Assembly (NCBI RefSeq): GCF_040939455.1
Contig: NC_134106.1
Location: 72,645,001-72,709,000, forward strand
Reading direction: 5' to 3'
DNA from: Microcebus murinus
Lineage: Eukaryota; Chordata; Mammalia; Primates; Cheirogaleidae
Length of the DNA stretch: 64,000 nucleotides
Below the pieces are notes generated by a model. The model saw nothing but the letters and a program-made list of their open reading frames with translations. It searched no databases and was not told the origin of the DNA. Position numbers and translations under genes: made by a program. The first letter of the stretch is position 1; each line of letters starts with the position of its first letter. Shown here piece after piece: positions 40,700 through 54,905 of this stretch.

Positions 40700-41056
40700 C
40701 CATAGCCATCTTCTCTTCTATATTAACAGAATCCCTAAGCTTTTTGGCTGAGCATGGCCACTTGGAATAAAGACTACAATTCCCAGCATCCCTTGCATAA
40801 AACATGGCCATCTGACTAAATTCCAACCAATGGGCCATAAGCAAATTTATGTGTGCACCTTACCCGGATTGTGCTTTTCCCCTCCTAAATCCCCCTCATG
40901 CTGCTTGGACTAGTTGTGAGCCACGTTGGACCTTGTGGTAAGGGCCATGCCCTGGGGATGGTGAAATGGCAGAAGGAAGCTGGATTCCTGAGTGGTACAC
41001 AGCAGTCACACCAGCTCTGGAATGTCCCGTGGAATAGAAATAAACCACAAGTTGTT
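40700..41056 (+). mobile_element. Old LTR-like repeat
   Basis: Phrases ACTACAATTCCCAGCATCCC, AACATGGCCATCTGACTAAA, AACCAATGGGCCATAAGC and AATAAACCACAAGTTGTTTAAGCC fit an old mammalian LTR; the family is not fixed. It abuts the MER3 at 41064. Confidence 0.4.
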
Positions 41057-41063
41057 TAAGCCA

Positions 41064-41224
41064 ATGTTTCTTAACCTTGGCTGTACATTAGAATCACCTG
41101 GAAAGCTTTAAAAACTATACTGATGGCTGTTCTCTCCTCCTAAATTTCTGATTTAATTGGTCTGGTGTATAGCCTGGGCATTGGATATTTATAAAGCTCC
41201 CCAGTCAAGGTTGAGAACCATTGG
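41064..41224. mobile_element. MER3 hAT fragment
   Basis: CAATGTTTCTTAACCTTGG ... TAGAATCACCTGGAAAGC ... GGTTGAGAACCATTGG: the termini are inverted repeats and the body matches the MER3 pattern (ATTTAATTGGTCTGG). Confidence 0.7.
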
Positions 41225-41454
41225 TATATGCCACTGGTAATTTGCATTTCTGTCATACACACTTAAACTTGTATCCCGATGTGTCCCGGCTAAGATGGTC
41301 TTGGCTCTTAGAAGCTGTGTCTTGGGGAACAGAGCCACACTACTCTCATGGACAGGTCTTCAACTCTGAAGTCAGGTGACACGCCTCTTCCTAAGCACCT
41401 ATTGTTCAGTCCTTCATTGGGATGAGGGAGGAGATTCACCAAGACTGTAATCCT

Positions 41455-41775
41455 GAGGCTTAAGCTGGAAGGAGGAGTTTCCAGGGGGTTAGGGCTAACA
41501 TGGTAGAGGGAGCAGCGGAAGTCACAGACAGACAAGCTAGGGAGCGTGGCAGCTTGCAGAAAGGCCAGGGGGTCTTTGTTACTCCTGAACAGTAGAATGG
41601 GCACATGGAGGTTCTCAAAATAAACTTGGGGCACATGAGCCTCAGCTGGGTCAGTTGGTGGAGGGTCTTGAATGCCAAACCCGTGACTTTGAACCTGAGG
41701 ATGACCAGGAGCTTTCGGAGGATGTTAAGCAGGGAATAAATACAGTGACCAGATTTATGCTGTGTAACAGACTCT
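41455..41775 (-). repeat. Antisense copy of the old GA-rich interspersed repeat
   Basis: TTGGTGGAGGGTCTTGAATG, AACCTGAGGATGACCAGGAG and AGCAGGGAATAAATACAGTG read as the reverse or diverged counterpart of the same family. Open frames over this stretch are not genes. Confidence 0.35.
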
Positions 41776-42199
41776 GTCAGCATGCATGGGTTCAAGACTG
41801 GCTGGAGGTGGGGAGACCAGCTCCGGGATACCATAAGAGGTGGTGGGGACCACTGAGTGCAACCTGCGTGCATCTGAAGTTTTGCTAGATGTTTCACATT
41901 GATTTACATTAAGTTTTTAATCCATCTAGAGTTCTGATTGTACTTATACTGCACTTGAAGCCAGTTCCTGCTTAGCCTGTGCTGTCCAGATTTTAGGGGT
42001 CTGGAGGAAGAGTTACAGGTCCCTCTAGAACAACCCCTTCCCCTTAGGCATTGCTCAGGAGATATTAATAGAATGAACCATGGGCCAGGTGTATTTTGTC
42101 TTGTCAATACCAGCCTGTCCCCTGATAATCAGTCAGGTTAGGGCTAGTACAAGAGGAGGGTTAAAATAAATCTAAAATCTCACCACGATCTAGCACAAA

Positions 42200-42400
42200 C
42201 CTTGATGTACATATGAATCATTGGGACTCCTGTTAAAAGGAACCTGAGATTCTGCATTTCTGCTGATGCTCCTGGTCCTGCTGCCACTGTGAAAAGCAAG
42301 GCCTGTGGGTCTCAGCTTTGACTGCACTTTGGAATCACTTGGGAACTTTAAAATATCATGAAGCCTAGGCCCCACATCCAGAGCTGAGTGTGGCCCAGAG
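42200..42400. mobile_element. MER5-like hAT fragment(s), diverged
   Basis: Two adjoining pieces share the phrases GGAATCACTTGGGAAC, CCTAGGCCCCACATCC and CCTGAGATTCTGCATTTC, typical of MER5-group elements. Similar weak pieces occur near 9785-9960, 25165-25345, 29420-29580 and 40485-40640. Confidence 0.5.
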
Positions 42401-42477
42401 GTTGGCTTTTTTTGTTTGCTTTTCCTTTCCCCTTTAACAATACAAGATGAGGCAGTTTTTTAAAAGTTCCCAGAATC

Positions 42478-42818
42478 CGGTGGGGTGTGGTGGCTTATGC
42501 CTGTAATCCTAGCACTCTGGGAGGCTGAGGCAGGGGGGGGTGGATTGCTCAAGGTCAGGAGTTCGAAACCAGCCTGAGCAAGAGCAAGACCCCGTCTCTA
42601 TTAAAAATAGAAAGAAATTAATTGGTCAACTAAAAATACATGGAAAAAAAAATTAGCAGGGCATGGTGGCACATGCCTGTAGTCCCATCTACTCAGGAGG
42701 CTGAGGCATAAGGATTGTTTGAGCCCAGGAGTTTGGGTTGCTGTGAGCTAGGCTGACACTACAGCACTCTAGCCCGGGCAACAGAGTGAGACTCTGTCTC
42801 AAAAAAAAAAAAAAAAAA
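42478..42818 (+). mobile_element. Alu, lemur type (first of a head-to-tail pair)
   Basis: GTGGGGTGTGGTGGCTTATG to an 18-A tail. Confidence 0.9.
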
Positions 42819-43147
42819 GGCCGGGCGTGGTGGCTCACGCCTGTAATCCTAGCACTCTGGGAGGCCGAGGTGGGCGGATTGCTAGAGGTCAGGAGTTCGA
42901 AACCAGGCTGAGCAAGAGCGAGACCTGTCTCTACCATAAATAGAAAGAAATTAACTGGCCAACTAATATATATATAGAAAAAATTAGCCGGGCATGGTGG
43001 CACATGCCTGTAGTCTCAGCTACTCGGGAGGCTGAGGCAGTAGGATTGCTTGAGCCCAGGAGTTTGAAGTTGCTGTGAGCTAGGCTGACGCCACGGCACT
43101 CTAGCCCGGGCAATAGAGTGAGACTCTGTCTCAAAAAAAAAAAAAAA
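42819..43147 (+). mobile_element. Alu, lemur type, inserted in the tail of the previous copy
   Basis: GGCCGGGCGTGGTGGCTCAC follows the A run directly. AAAGCTCCCAG after its tail matches AAAGTTCCCAG before the first copy. Confidence 0.9.
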
Positions 43148-43269
43148 GCTCCCAGTATTGTAATGTGCTGTCATGATTGAGAGGGGGCACCTTAGAATCA
43201 CCTAAGAAATGTCTTTAAAATGTATCTTCTAGGTTCTTAAAGTTTTTGATTCTCTAAATTTTGGAAGTA

Positions 43270-43430
43270 GCAGGGTGCTCTGCAGTGTGCCTGTAGTCCC
43301 AACTACTAGGGAGACTGAGGCAGGAGGATCACTTGAGCCCAGGAGTTTGAGCCTACAGTGAACTGTGATCATGCCTGTGAACAGCCACTGAACTCCAGCC
43401 TGGGCATCATAGTGAGACCCATCTCTAAAA
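43270..43430 (+). mobile_element. Alu right-arm fragment, old
   Basis: GTGTGCCTGTAGTCCCAACT to GTGAGACCCATCTCTAAAAG. Confidence 0.75.
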
Positions 43431-44059
43431 GTAGCCCCAGAGATTCTGCTGCAGGCAGCACTCACACTTGGAAGAGGGGTCCTGGGTCCTGAAGATGCAA
43501 GAGTACAGTGATTATGGCCAAGATGCCTGAGGGCTGTGATTATTGGGGTTGGATGGAACTGATTAGATCTCTAGGCTCATATTTCCTGGCAGCCCTACAC
43601 CAGCTGGTAAATCACATAAAAAACAAAACAAAAACAAAAACAAAACAACAACAACAAAGAAAAACCCTGAAACAATTCCTTTACTTGCCTTTCCCATAAG
43701 GTTAACATACACCTGTGTGATTATTTCTAAAGAATAGATTCCCAAAGTAGAATTGCTGCTTCTAGGAAAATTAGCTTTCAAATTTAGACACATATTGATG
43801 GGGAAATTCATAAAAATGCATTCCAGTTTGTATTCCCAACAGTGTATGAGAGAATTGGTTCATCACACTTTCGCTCAGGTAAATCTTTAAAATTTTTGCC
43901 ATTTATTATAATAATATAAAAATCGGATTCATTGTTGTTTTTATTTTTATTTCCCTGATGAATAGCGAGATTGAGTTCTTTTCATTTTTTTTTTTTAAAC
44001 TATTTACAGTTCACCTATGATTTGCCTGATTATTCCCATTGGGGACAAATCTTTAAACT

Positions 44060-44150
44060 GGGTAAGCCTCAGCTTCCTCCTCTGTAAGATGCGGGCCATG
44101 GTACCTCCCAAAATTGTTGGGATTAAATGAGATTCTGTGACTTGGTATGT
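44060..44150 (+). mobile_element. MIR fragment at the CpG-island border
   Basis: CCTCAGCTTCCTCCTCTGTAA, GATGCGGGCCATGGTACC and TGTTGGGATTAAATGAGATT are the 3' half of MIR. Confidence 0.6.
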
Positions 44151-44199
44151 GCATCAGGCGTTCCAGAAACGTTTGCCTTTGAAACCCACCCTGGAGCCC

Positions 44200-44680
44200 A
44201 CTCTCCAGCCGCCCAGCGGGGTCCGCGCCCAGGGCGGCTCCATGCAACAGGAGGGCCAGCGGGTGGGCAGTAATTACCGGCCGGGGGTGGACCCGCTCCT
44301 CCGCCCCCTCCCCTCGCCGGAGGTACTCGTGCCGGCCCGCCCTCCCGCGCCTGCCCCACGGAAGGACCGGTCACCCGCACCGGACTGACTCAGTGACACC
44401 AAGTTCCCCTCCAACCCCAAGGTCCTTGCGGGGGAACCCGGAGCGCCGCGGGCCCGCGGAGCCCTGGCCTTGCCTCGGTGTCTGTCGTCCCCACGTGGCA
44501 GCCTGAGCTCTTCTTCCTCCCGGGCTGGATCTTTGCACCAACAATTCCTGCAGCAGCTGCAGGCTGCTCTCAAGACAGGACGCATTGGGCATCCCGTTAT
44601 CTTTCATCTCCAAACCCCGGGGCTACTACGCTGTGCCCGGGCTCCCCCCGCCGAGTCAAAAGGAGGGAAGACTCTTGGCT
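44200..44680. promoter_or_regulatory. CpG-rich island between TEX37 and EIF2AK3
   Basis: This stretch is far richer in G+C and CpG than its AT-rich surroundings and is not Alu. Clusters such as CGCCGCGGGCCCGCGG and CCGGCCGGGGG are frequent. A TGACTCA (AP-1 type) site lies at 44386-44392, and a near-palindrome CCTGCAGCAGCTGCAGG near 44548 includes an E-box. It lies 8.7 kb past TEX37 and 7 kb past the EIF2AK3 3' end, so it is neither gene's known promoter. Frames open through it resemble no protein I know. It may be a promoter of an unannotated transcript or an enhancer. Confidence 0.6.
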
Positions 44681-44999
44681 AACTTCCCCCTTGACCCGCA
44701 GCCTAGGGTCAAAGGCCTGGAAGAAAGGAGGCATTCCCAGCTCTGCCTCACCCCTCATGGGATCCCCAAGCTCCTCAGATAACAAAGGTCTTGACTACTA
44801 GAATAATAATCATACTTTCATATTTGCATGACACCTTATCCTCACCCAATCAAATGTCAGTGTCTATATTTTGCAGAAAGATACCAACGTTTTATATTCT
44901 GCATATTTTACTATGCACTTATTGTTCTTCCTTCCTCCTTCACCTCCTGTTTTCTTCCTTTCTACTCCTTGAGTAACCTTGAGTTACACAGCCAGAAGT

Positions 45000-46360
45000 T
45001 CTTTCTCTACCTTGCTCTCTGACCATTTGATCATAGATTTGCATATATGCACAGATTTGGATGACTCTTTGCCCATAGTTTTGTATCACTTTGTATCACT
45101 GTAACCTTACCACTGGATTGTGCCTGTTTTAGAGTTGAGGAAACTGAAGTTGTGATTTGATTTTGTCTCTATTTATTGAATTCTAACTACTTACTGGATT
45201 CTATAATAAACGTTATATACGTTATTGCTTAATCTTCGTATTATGCTGTTTGCAGTTGAGGAAACAGATTAGAGAGCTGAAGGAAAATTGTAAACAAGAA
45301 GCAATGTGGCAGGCTGTGATTTCAATGCCCAGAGGGTCTTGTCACTTGTCACTGCTCTAAAATGTCCTGGATTGGAGAGAATTCAGAGCAGTGGGAATTG
45401 TTATGCTAATAAGGGTGGTGGAACAAGTGGATTATTACAAGCTTCCTGTTATGTTACTGTAATTATTTTAATTATTGCATTCTGTTTTTTCACATGTAAA
45501 ATAGCAATGAAAATATTTGCTTTGCAGAGGTTCCAGTAAAATTAAATGAGAACATGTCAAATTAACTAGAAAGCAGAATGCAAATATGAGCTCGAGTAAG
45601 ATATTAGAAATATTTATTGGTTTGCTTTTTCTATTATTAATTTAATATTATTAATCACAAGAGTCTTAACTTCTGTTGGGAAGAAGTCAAATTGAGATGC
45701 ATATTGAAGTTAATAATCTCTTCCCACCCTCCCCCAATTCTAGTGTAGCATTTGGTGTGAATCCTTCCAAAACTTTATGCCCATGAAAAAATTCCATTGA
45801 AACAGGCATAGATGCTATTTTGCTTCATTTCAATTGTACTATTCACACTCTGCAACTTGGATTTGTCACTTACCTGCTTAATAAACCATTTAATAATTCT
45901 ACCTATGCAACTGACTCATTTGCTTTAATAGTTGCAGAACATCTGTAGTATGAATGCATCTTCATTTATTCAGCCACTTTCCTGAATATGTCTTCAAAAG
46001 ACCCCTTGGGGAGAAAACACCCTTTCTTTTTCATTACTTCTCAGTCAAACCCTCTCACTCCCTCTGGGCAGGTGTGACCTTTCTGGGTGGGTTTGTAACC
46101 TTTCTGGGTGGGTTTGTAACCTTTCTGGGTAGTGAAAATCTTCCTGGCTACTCCTGCCTGGCTGCAGGGCTCTATGTCAGTAAACTTGCAGTTTCTTCTC
46201 CTCTTCCTACCCATATTCTTCTGCTAGCAAAAGAGGAGCTGGTCCCAGAGTTGTTATCATTTATGACAACATTCTCTGGGTACTCTTTAAAAGCTAACGT
46301 CACTTAAGAAAAGCAGCAGATCCTTACTATGGCACCCCCTGGACTCTTTCAAAACTTAGC
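45000..46360. other. AT-rich stretch with no recognised gene
   Basis: Unique-looking, with only short open frames. It holds the 21-bp tandem repeat at 46077-46130. Confidence 0.5.
46077..46130. repeat. Minisatellite, about 2.6 x 21 bp
   Basis: ACCTTTCTGGGTGGGTTTGT with a final A is repeated at 46077-46097 and 46098-46118, then partly from 46119. Confidence 0.9.
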
Positions 46361-46362
46361 AC

Positions 46363-46694
<332 letters not shown>

Positions 46695-46929
46695 CGAACA
46701 AACAAAAAAAACCTCAACACTGAAGAACAGTGATAGAGGATTCTCCTCTGGTTTTTGGCAGCCAGCACATGGTCAGTCGCTGGGCAGGGAAGGGATGTCT
46801 CGCAGCTCCCGCTGCCTTGGCTCAGGCCCTCTGACCTCTTGCTGGATAAAGGTTATGGCCTCTTGCCTGGTTCCCTGTCTCCAGCACTTTTTTTCTCTAG
46901 TCAACCCTCTTCCTCACTTGCCATGTGAT

Positions 46930-47344
<415 letters not shown>

Positions 47345-48021
47345 TAATGTCCTAACTTTTTTTTTTTTTTTTTTTTTTTTTACCACAGAGTCCTGGGAAA
47401 CTCATCATCTTCAAAAGGAAACAGTTGCCATTTCTTTTGTACCCAAACCACAGCCTCCTTCTTCTGGATTCTTTTGAAGTTTCCGCACCAGAAACTTGGG
47501 AGCCATCTTCACTTTCACCTATATCCAGTTAATTCCAGTGTCAGGGCCTTTGTGCCTCAAAAATAATTCTTAAATTGATCTCCTTCTCCCCACCCTCAGC
47601 ACTGAGAGCTCTCTTGCCTACCCTCCCTCCAAGTCTTCACGTGGGCCGTTCCCTACGTACCCTCTCCCTTCCCCAGTCTTTTCTTCATTCCCAGAGTATG
47701 AAGACGAATCTGCTGCTCCAGAGAGGGAGGCACTGAGGAAGGGATGAGGGATACTAAGAATTGTTGGAAGTAGACTTATTGGGAGTAGCCAGGCATATGT
47801 CATTCCTATATTTAGTTTCAAGCCATCGTCCACATGAGAAATTTAAAGCGGTTCATGACAAAAGCATTATGGGACTTTGTATGGTTGGATTTTGTAAATT
47901 TGGCATGTTTATATCAGTCACCTGTTGACATGCTTGTCATTCTTATGATGCGTGGGACATTTGGGAGAGTGGAATACCTTTATAGGTTGAAGAATGTTCT
48001 TTATCTCAGCCCTTACCTACT

Positions 48022-48715
<694 letters not shown>

Positions 48716-48836
48716 AAGGTAGAAATGAGCCACCTGGTGGCAGTTACTGTAGTTGCAGGGCTAGAATCCCTAGGAGGAAATCTCTGTTCAGTCCTATAGC
48801 CTCCCTGAAGAACCCAGAAGACAAGTGCGTGCTTTC

Positions 48837-49165
48837 TTTTTTATTTTGAGACAGAGTCTCAGTTTGTTGCTCAGGCTACAGTGCCCGTGGCATCAGCCTA
48901 GCTCACAGCAACCTCAAACTCCTGGGCTCAAGCGATCCTACTGCCTCGGCCTCCCAAGTAGCTGGACTACAGGCATGCACCACCATGCCCGGCTAATTTT
49001 TTCTAAATATTTTTAGTTTGCCAATTAATTTCTTTCTATTTTTTTTAGTAGAGACGGGCTCTCACTCTTGCTCAGGCTGGTTTCAAACTCCTGAGCTTGA
49101 GCGATCCGTTCACTTCGGCCTCCTAGAGTGCTAAGATTACAGGCGTGAGCCACCTCTCCTGGCCC
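48837..49165 (-). mobile_element. Alu, lemur type
   Basis: GAGACAGAGTCTCAGTTTG to CACCTCTCCTGGCC. GTGCTTTCTT flanks both ends. Confidence 0.9.
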
Positions 49166-49397
49166 TGAGTATGTGCTTTCTTGTGGCATAGTGCAACAGG
49201 CATGTGTGGTTCTCCCTTTGGTATTCCTCCCAAGATAAAGGACAGGGAGTTAGACTAAAAGAGGACAGTACCAGGCAGAGCGCTGTGAGTGTTAACAAGC
49301 ATCCAAGTTCATTCCTCCTGTCCTTTAAAGCACCAGGTCCCCTTCCTTTAGAAAACTTCCTAGATTTGAGATTTTTATCTACGTTTAGCATCAAGAT

Positions 49398-49698
49398 TTT
49401 GTTGTTGTTGTTGAAGCAGAGTCTCACTCTGTTGCCTGGGCTAGAGTGCCGTGGTGTCAGCCTAGCTCACAGCAACCTCTAACTCCTAGGCTCAAGCGAT
49501 CCTCCTGCCTCAGCCTCACGAGTAGCTGGGAGTACAGGCATGCGCCACCATGCCCGTCTAATTTTTTCTATATATTTTTAGTTGGCCAATTAATTTATTT
49601 CTATTTTTAGTAGAAATGGGGTCTCGCTTTTGCTCAAGCTGGTTTCGAACTCCTGACCTTGAGCAATCCGCCCGCCTCAGCCTCCCAGAGTGCTAGGA
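49398..49698 (-). mobile_element. Alu, 5' end missing
   Basis: (GTT)n, then AGCAGAGTCTCACTCTG, stopping at CCCAGAGTGCTAGGA without the usual GC-rich end. Confidence 0.9.
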
Positions 49699-49699
49699 A

Positions 49700-51639
49700 G
49701 GATTCTTAAACTATCTTTCCTTCTTCACTTTTGCCAAATTTTTATTGCAGTGATTGGTAGATTCCATGTCTTCCCATTTGGTTATTTGTTTCCTGAGGGC
49801 TGCACCTATGTTCCTCAAATTCAATTCTGCAAATATGTAGTACCAGGCTTTAGGCTAGATGTTGCTGGATTACAGGAAGAAGGTGTGCCCTTCCTCTCCG
49901 GGACCTTAGAAATGAACAAGGGAGGCTGACTTAAAATCAGAGTTGCTGGCTTATCTGTAACCTGATAATGACAAGTATTACTAAGTACAAAGTACTAAAA
50001 GCAGAGGCAAGTTGGGGGGGGGGCAGGTAACAGGTGGTGGAAAGATGCCAGGAAAGCAATAGCACTTCAAGGGGCCATAGAGTTTGGAGTCGGTAGAAAG
50101 GGCTCCATCCTAACTGCTGCTGTGGACTTGCTAAGTGTTGCCGGCCCAGCCCCGTAACCTCCCCATCCACATACCTGCTTCCCTGTTGGAACCAGCAAAG
50201 GCAGATCCAGTATTAAAATGAAAGAAAGCCTGATTATATCCTGTAAGAATTTACAAATCCTTAGACAGCTTGGTTCAAGGGAGTAGATAAAACACTAACT
50301 AGGAATCCAAATACCTTGTTTTCAGTCTCAGTTCTGCCATTGCAGGCTTTGTGACCATGGGCAAGTCATAGCACTTTCTGGGCCTGTGCTTGACCATGAA
50401 TAGAATGGTAATATCAATAGTAATGCCTGCCACAGCTGGCTTCTAGGGGGGTTGGGGAGGTCAAAGGATCTTCAGGTGACTGAGTGGGGTGTTCTGGGAA
50501 GAAATCATCAAATCTTTGCTGAAAGGATGGCCTTGTTAAGAAACTAGCTAACAGAGAAATATAAACTACCAAACAAAAAGAGGAATAAATTCACAACACA
50601 ACTGCCCTTTGTTTTGTTTGATTAAACACCTGGGACTCAACTCATTATCTCTAGGAATTTGTTTTCACAGCCTTGAAGAACCCTAAGTGGACAGCAGGGG
50701 TGTGTACTCCCTGCTCCTGTTTCTGCCAGGCCAGATTCTAAGGACTCTATAAGACAGCCTCACAGAGAAAAGAAAAAAGAGAAAAACAGATACAGCTGCT
50801 TCACAGCTTTTTGCCATCAGCTGGCAGCAATCACGTTTTTACTTTTTTCCCTTTACCTCCTAATAAAAACTCCAAACCTCTTATCCTCTCTGTTGACACG
50901 TCTCCTTTCTTTTCATGTCCTGCCCTTCTCACCCTTTGAGAAGTAAACTTTCTTTCTTTAAAACTAATCTAATCTTTGTGTGAGAATTCTTTCTTATCCC
51001 ATGACTTGAGCACCCCCACCCCAACATTCACCCTGCCTGGCTGGCCAAGAGATGAAGCCAATGGGGTTGGGCTGGCCAGGAGCCAAGCAGAACTTGGGGA
51101 AGGAAGACAACATGAGAGTCTGGATACATAGTCGGCCACAAATACCTGGGAAGTGTTTTTGTCCAGCTCATAGATTGCTCATAACTTTGTGTGGCAGCCA
51201 TTATTTATGTATAAGACAGAGATACTCATGCACTTTGACCCTTTACAGGTTATGTCTGGCCGATTCGCACCTAGTCAGTCCAGCAGGCCACGTGCCTCCA
51301 TGTGGCATCCATTGGATACACCATGGTATCAAGACAACGAGCATCACCACAGGCCTTTTTCTCTGTGAGGTCTCCCTTTAGGGCAGCGTCTTCCTTATAT
51401 TCCCAGTCCCTCGCACAGAGCAGAAACTGAGCAAATGTCCCTTGACTACAGACCCTATGAATTCTGAAGAGGTCCTGCCAAGTCTTTGGGAAATAATGGA
51501 AAAGACATCTGTCTGGAACAGGTGAGGAATAAGTTTGCTTGAGGGTAGGGTTAAAATTCTTCCTAGACCTCTGATCCCATTTTATAAATTTGAAAATCTA
51601 CCATTTTGGGACTAACTCTTAAAAATAAGAGTCAACCAC
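49700..51639. other. Stretch between the Alus and the EIF2AK3 3' end, no recognised gene
   Basis: Unique-looking apart from the MIR near 50310. Short open frames only. Confidence 0.5.
50310..50440 (+). mobile_element. MIR fragment
   Basis: TCAGTTCTGCCATTGCAGG, TTTGTGACCATGGGCAAGTC and AATGGTAATATCAATAGTAA match the MIR core. Confidence 0.6.
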
Positions 51640-51656
51640 AAATAATTGAAAAAAGT

Positions 51657-51662
51657 TTTATT
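51657..51662 (-). promoter_or_regulatory. EIF2AK3: EIF2AK3 polyadenylation signal AATAAA
   Basis: TTTATT on the + strand reads AATAAA on the gene strand. It is followed downstream by a T/GT-rich stretch (TTTGTGGTTGAC) of the kind expected for a downstream element. This is the distal signal; cleavage is probably near 51640. Confidence 0.65.
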
Positions 51663-52190
51663 AAATCATTTAGACTTGAAAGAAGTCACAATAGTTAACA
51701 CACTTAAGTGTGTTCTGTACACCACCAACCCAAATGGATTGATTTCAAAATTTTTATAAATAAAAAATAAACATATTTACAGTGAAAATGTTAGCAAGTT
51801 AGATGATTAAAGTGTTATCTATAATCAGTTTGGGGGAAGTTATCAACCTACGGGATTACATATAAGACATTTAAGATTTCATTAGGTTTAAAAAGTCCAG
51901 AATTAAAGAAATTAGTTGTAATATATAATCCATTTCTTACTACAGCTTTTTTCCTCCCCAAACCAGAACTTTTGACCAATTTACATAAAAAGCTTCATTT
52001 TCCCTTTATTGGCAGTAAAAGTACAAAAAGCTCTACACTCTCCCTAGAACCATCTAAGGAATAAAGCTATTTAATACTACAAATATGACTATAAAACCAT
52101 GGACATAAACCGTTATACAATTTGTGCTATTTGTCCTCCAAAACAGTGCAGATTCCTAATTTACCCACCAGGGACAAAATGGAGTCAGCT

Positions 52191-52254
52191 TTTTTGGAAA
52201 TCAGTTTCAAAATCATATCTCCTTTTTGGAAATCAGTTTCAAAATCATACCTCT
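52191..52254. repeat. Tandem duplication, 2 x 32 bp, in the EIF2AK3 3' UTR
   Basis: Copy one (52191-52222) and copy two (52223-52254) both contain TTTTTGGAAATCAGTTTCAA and then AATCATA, differing at two positions near the 3' ends. No spacer separates them. Confidence 0.9.
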
Positions 52255-52658
52255 AGAAAGCATATTTCTAAAGCAATATAGTTATCACATGGGTAGAATT
52301 TTATTTTTCTGTATTATAAAAATATTTCCATTTTAATTCTCTCTCTATATATTAGGGATTACTTCTACCTCCCTAGGCAAAAGGTGAGGGCTATAAAGCT
52401 TGGCCAGCCAGTGTCAAAAACAAAGAACCAGGACCACACACGTGATTTAGACAGTCCTCTCCTAAGTATAGCAAAAATTAGGAGTTGTCTCAAATTAGGT
52501 TATGCTCCCAAATCCAGTTTAAATCTGACTTAGGAAAGGCAGTCCAAAATAAAATTGAGCAACAAACAAAATTTTCAAGTCTACAATTTTGGAAAGTCAC
52601 ATTCCTAAGAGGTGGCTTATTCTGTGTTACCTACTGGGGTTGCTAGCACAACATAAGG

Positions 52659-52898
<240 letters not shown>

Positions 52899-52927
52899 TT
52901 ACATCACTAAACAATCTTTTAAATTAG

Positions 52928-53128
52928 GGGCTGGCAAAATTTTTCTGTACATATTTTATGAGTCATATGGTCTCTGATGCAACTACTCAATTTGGTCATT
53001 GACACACAAAAGCAGCCAAAGCAATATGCAAACTAACGGACATGGCTGTGTTCTAATAAAACTTTATTGCAAAAATAGGCAGCAGGCTGGATTTGACCGG
53101 TGGGCCCTAGTTTGCCAACCCTTGCTCC
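52928..53128. mobile_element. Old hAT-Charlie (MER1-group) DNA transposon
   Basis: The ends GGGCTGGCAAAATTTTT and AGTTTGCCAACCCTTG are inverted repeats. The middle holds ATGGTCTCTGATGCAACTAC and TAAAACTTTATTGCAAAAAT, typical of this family. It lies in the last EIF2AK3 intron. Confidence 0.7.
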
Positions 53129-53629
53129 AAACAAATATGGACCATTTTGGGGTAATTGGTGATTTTCTAACATACAATAAAGGGTTATAAAATCACATCT
53201 TTGAAATACAGACATCATAAGATTTTAAAAATAAATTCATCTTACAACTGCATGTAAATCTACAATTATCTCAAACAAAATTTCAATTAAAAAAAATCAT
53301 GCCAGAGATCAGCAACCAACACCTTTTCTTGATTGTTAAAAAGCCTTTTAAATGTAATATATGCTCTTATGAGCCCTCCTGGGAATACACTCATCAACTT
53401 TGCAAAAGTATAACAATTTTCAGTAAAAGGTATTTCCTTTAAGCATATCTAAGTATATATTATAAAGTTCATTTTTAATGCAATCCTTCATTATACTTAT
53501 AATACTGAAAGATAAATTTTGACTTTTTCCAATTTTATAATTCATACATATTATCTATTTACTTCCACTTAATTATTTAAGAAAATCAATATTTATCAAG
53601 GTATAAATTTCACAGGAGGTCATGCAGCA

Positions 53630-53795
53630 TGAAGCACAGGATACTGGGCTGAGGAAGCCAGGTCTGCGCTCCAGTCTTTGGTTTTAACAAATCGCATGCT
53701 CTTGGGAGCAGGGCCCCTTCCTCTCTAGACCTTTGGCTTCCTCATCTGTAAAATGGGGAGACTGAGTAGACTGCTGAGGACTCTTTAAGTTCTAA
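53630..53795 (+). mobile_element. MIR SINE in an EIF2AK3 intron
   Basis: GACCTTTGGCTTCCTCATCTG and TAAAATGGGGAGACTGAGTAG are the 3' part of MIR; the 5' part is diverged. Confidence 0.6.
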
Positions 53796-53804
53796 ATATG
53801 ATTA

Positions 53805-53900
<96 letters not shown>

Positions 53901-54112
53901 CTAAAAAAAATGAAAAGTGCTATTTATCTTGACATATGAATCTATTTAAACACAAAAATATTTTTTGATATTCTAACAGAATGACTAAGAAGAAAGGTTG
54001 TATATTCACCAGATGGAAAACTTATCAGGAGTTTTTCCTAACTAGGTAACCTATATACAAGTGCTCCCTGTGTACAGACGTTCACTCCATCAAATCATCA
54101 AAATATAGGGGG

Positions 54113-54113
<1 letters not shown>

Positions 54114-54146
<33 letters not shown>
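54114..54146. repeat. (AC)n microsatellite next to MER2
   Basis: About 15 AC units in an EIF2AK3 intron. Confidence 0.9.
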
Positions 54147-54804
<658 letters not shown>

Positions 54805-54808
<4 letters not shown>

Positions 54809-54905
54809 TGTGTGTGTACACATACATTTACATACATATATGTGTATATATGGATATACATAAATGTATACATATATGTGTATATATATGGATATATACA
54901 CATAG
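54805..54905. repeat. TG/TA-rich low-complexity repeat
   Basis: Alternating GTGTATATATGGATATACA-type units over about 100 bp. Confidence 0.85.

Larger units (their letters stand above)
51640..52658 (-). other. EIF2AK3: EIF2AK3 3' UTR
   Basis: The AT-rich stretch after the stop codon runs about 1 kb to the polyadenylation signal at 51657-51662, in keeping with the roughly 1 kb 3' UTR I recall for PERK. No SINE or LINE interrupts it. It contains a perfect-phase tandem duplication of 32 bp (52191-52254) and further reverse-strand AATAAA motifs (for example 52300-52305) that might allow shorter isoforms. Confidence 0.75.

Noticed and set aside
41460..41897. 145-codon open frame on the - strand
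   Set aside because: Overlaps a copy of the old GA-rich repeat; no similarity to a protein I recognise.
44274..44801. Several open frames of 65-107 codons in the CpG island
   Set aside because: High GC lowers stop frequency, frames are open on both strands at once, and none shows a motif or splice structure.
45954..46307. 117-codon frame with a repeated VTFLGGF unit
   Set aside because: The repeat is the 21-bp minisatellite read in frame; the rest has no coding signal.
47356..47382. Isolated 27-T run as another retroinsertion tail
   Set aside because: The upstream TCCTAAC has no matching copy within several hundred bases downstream.
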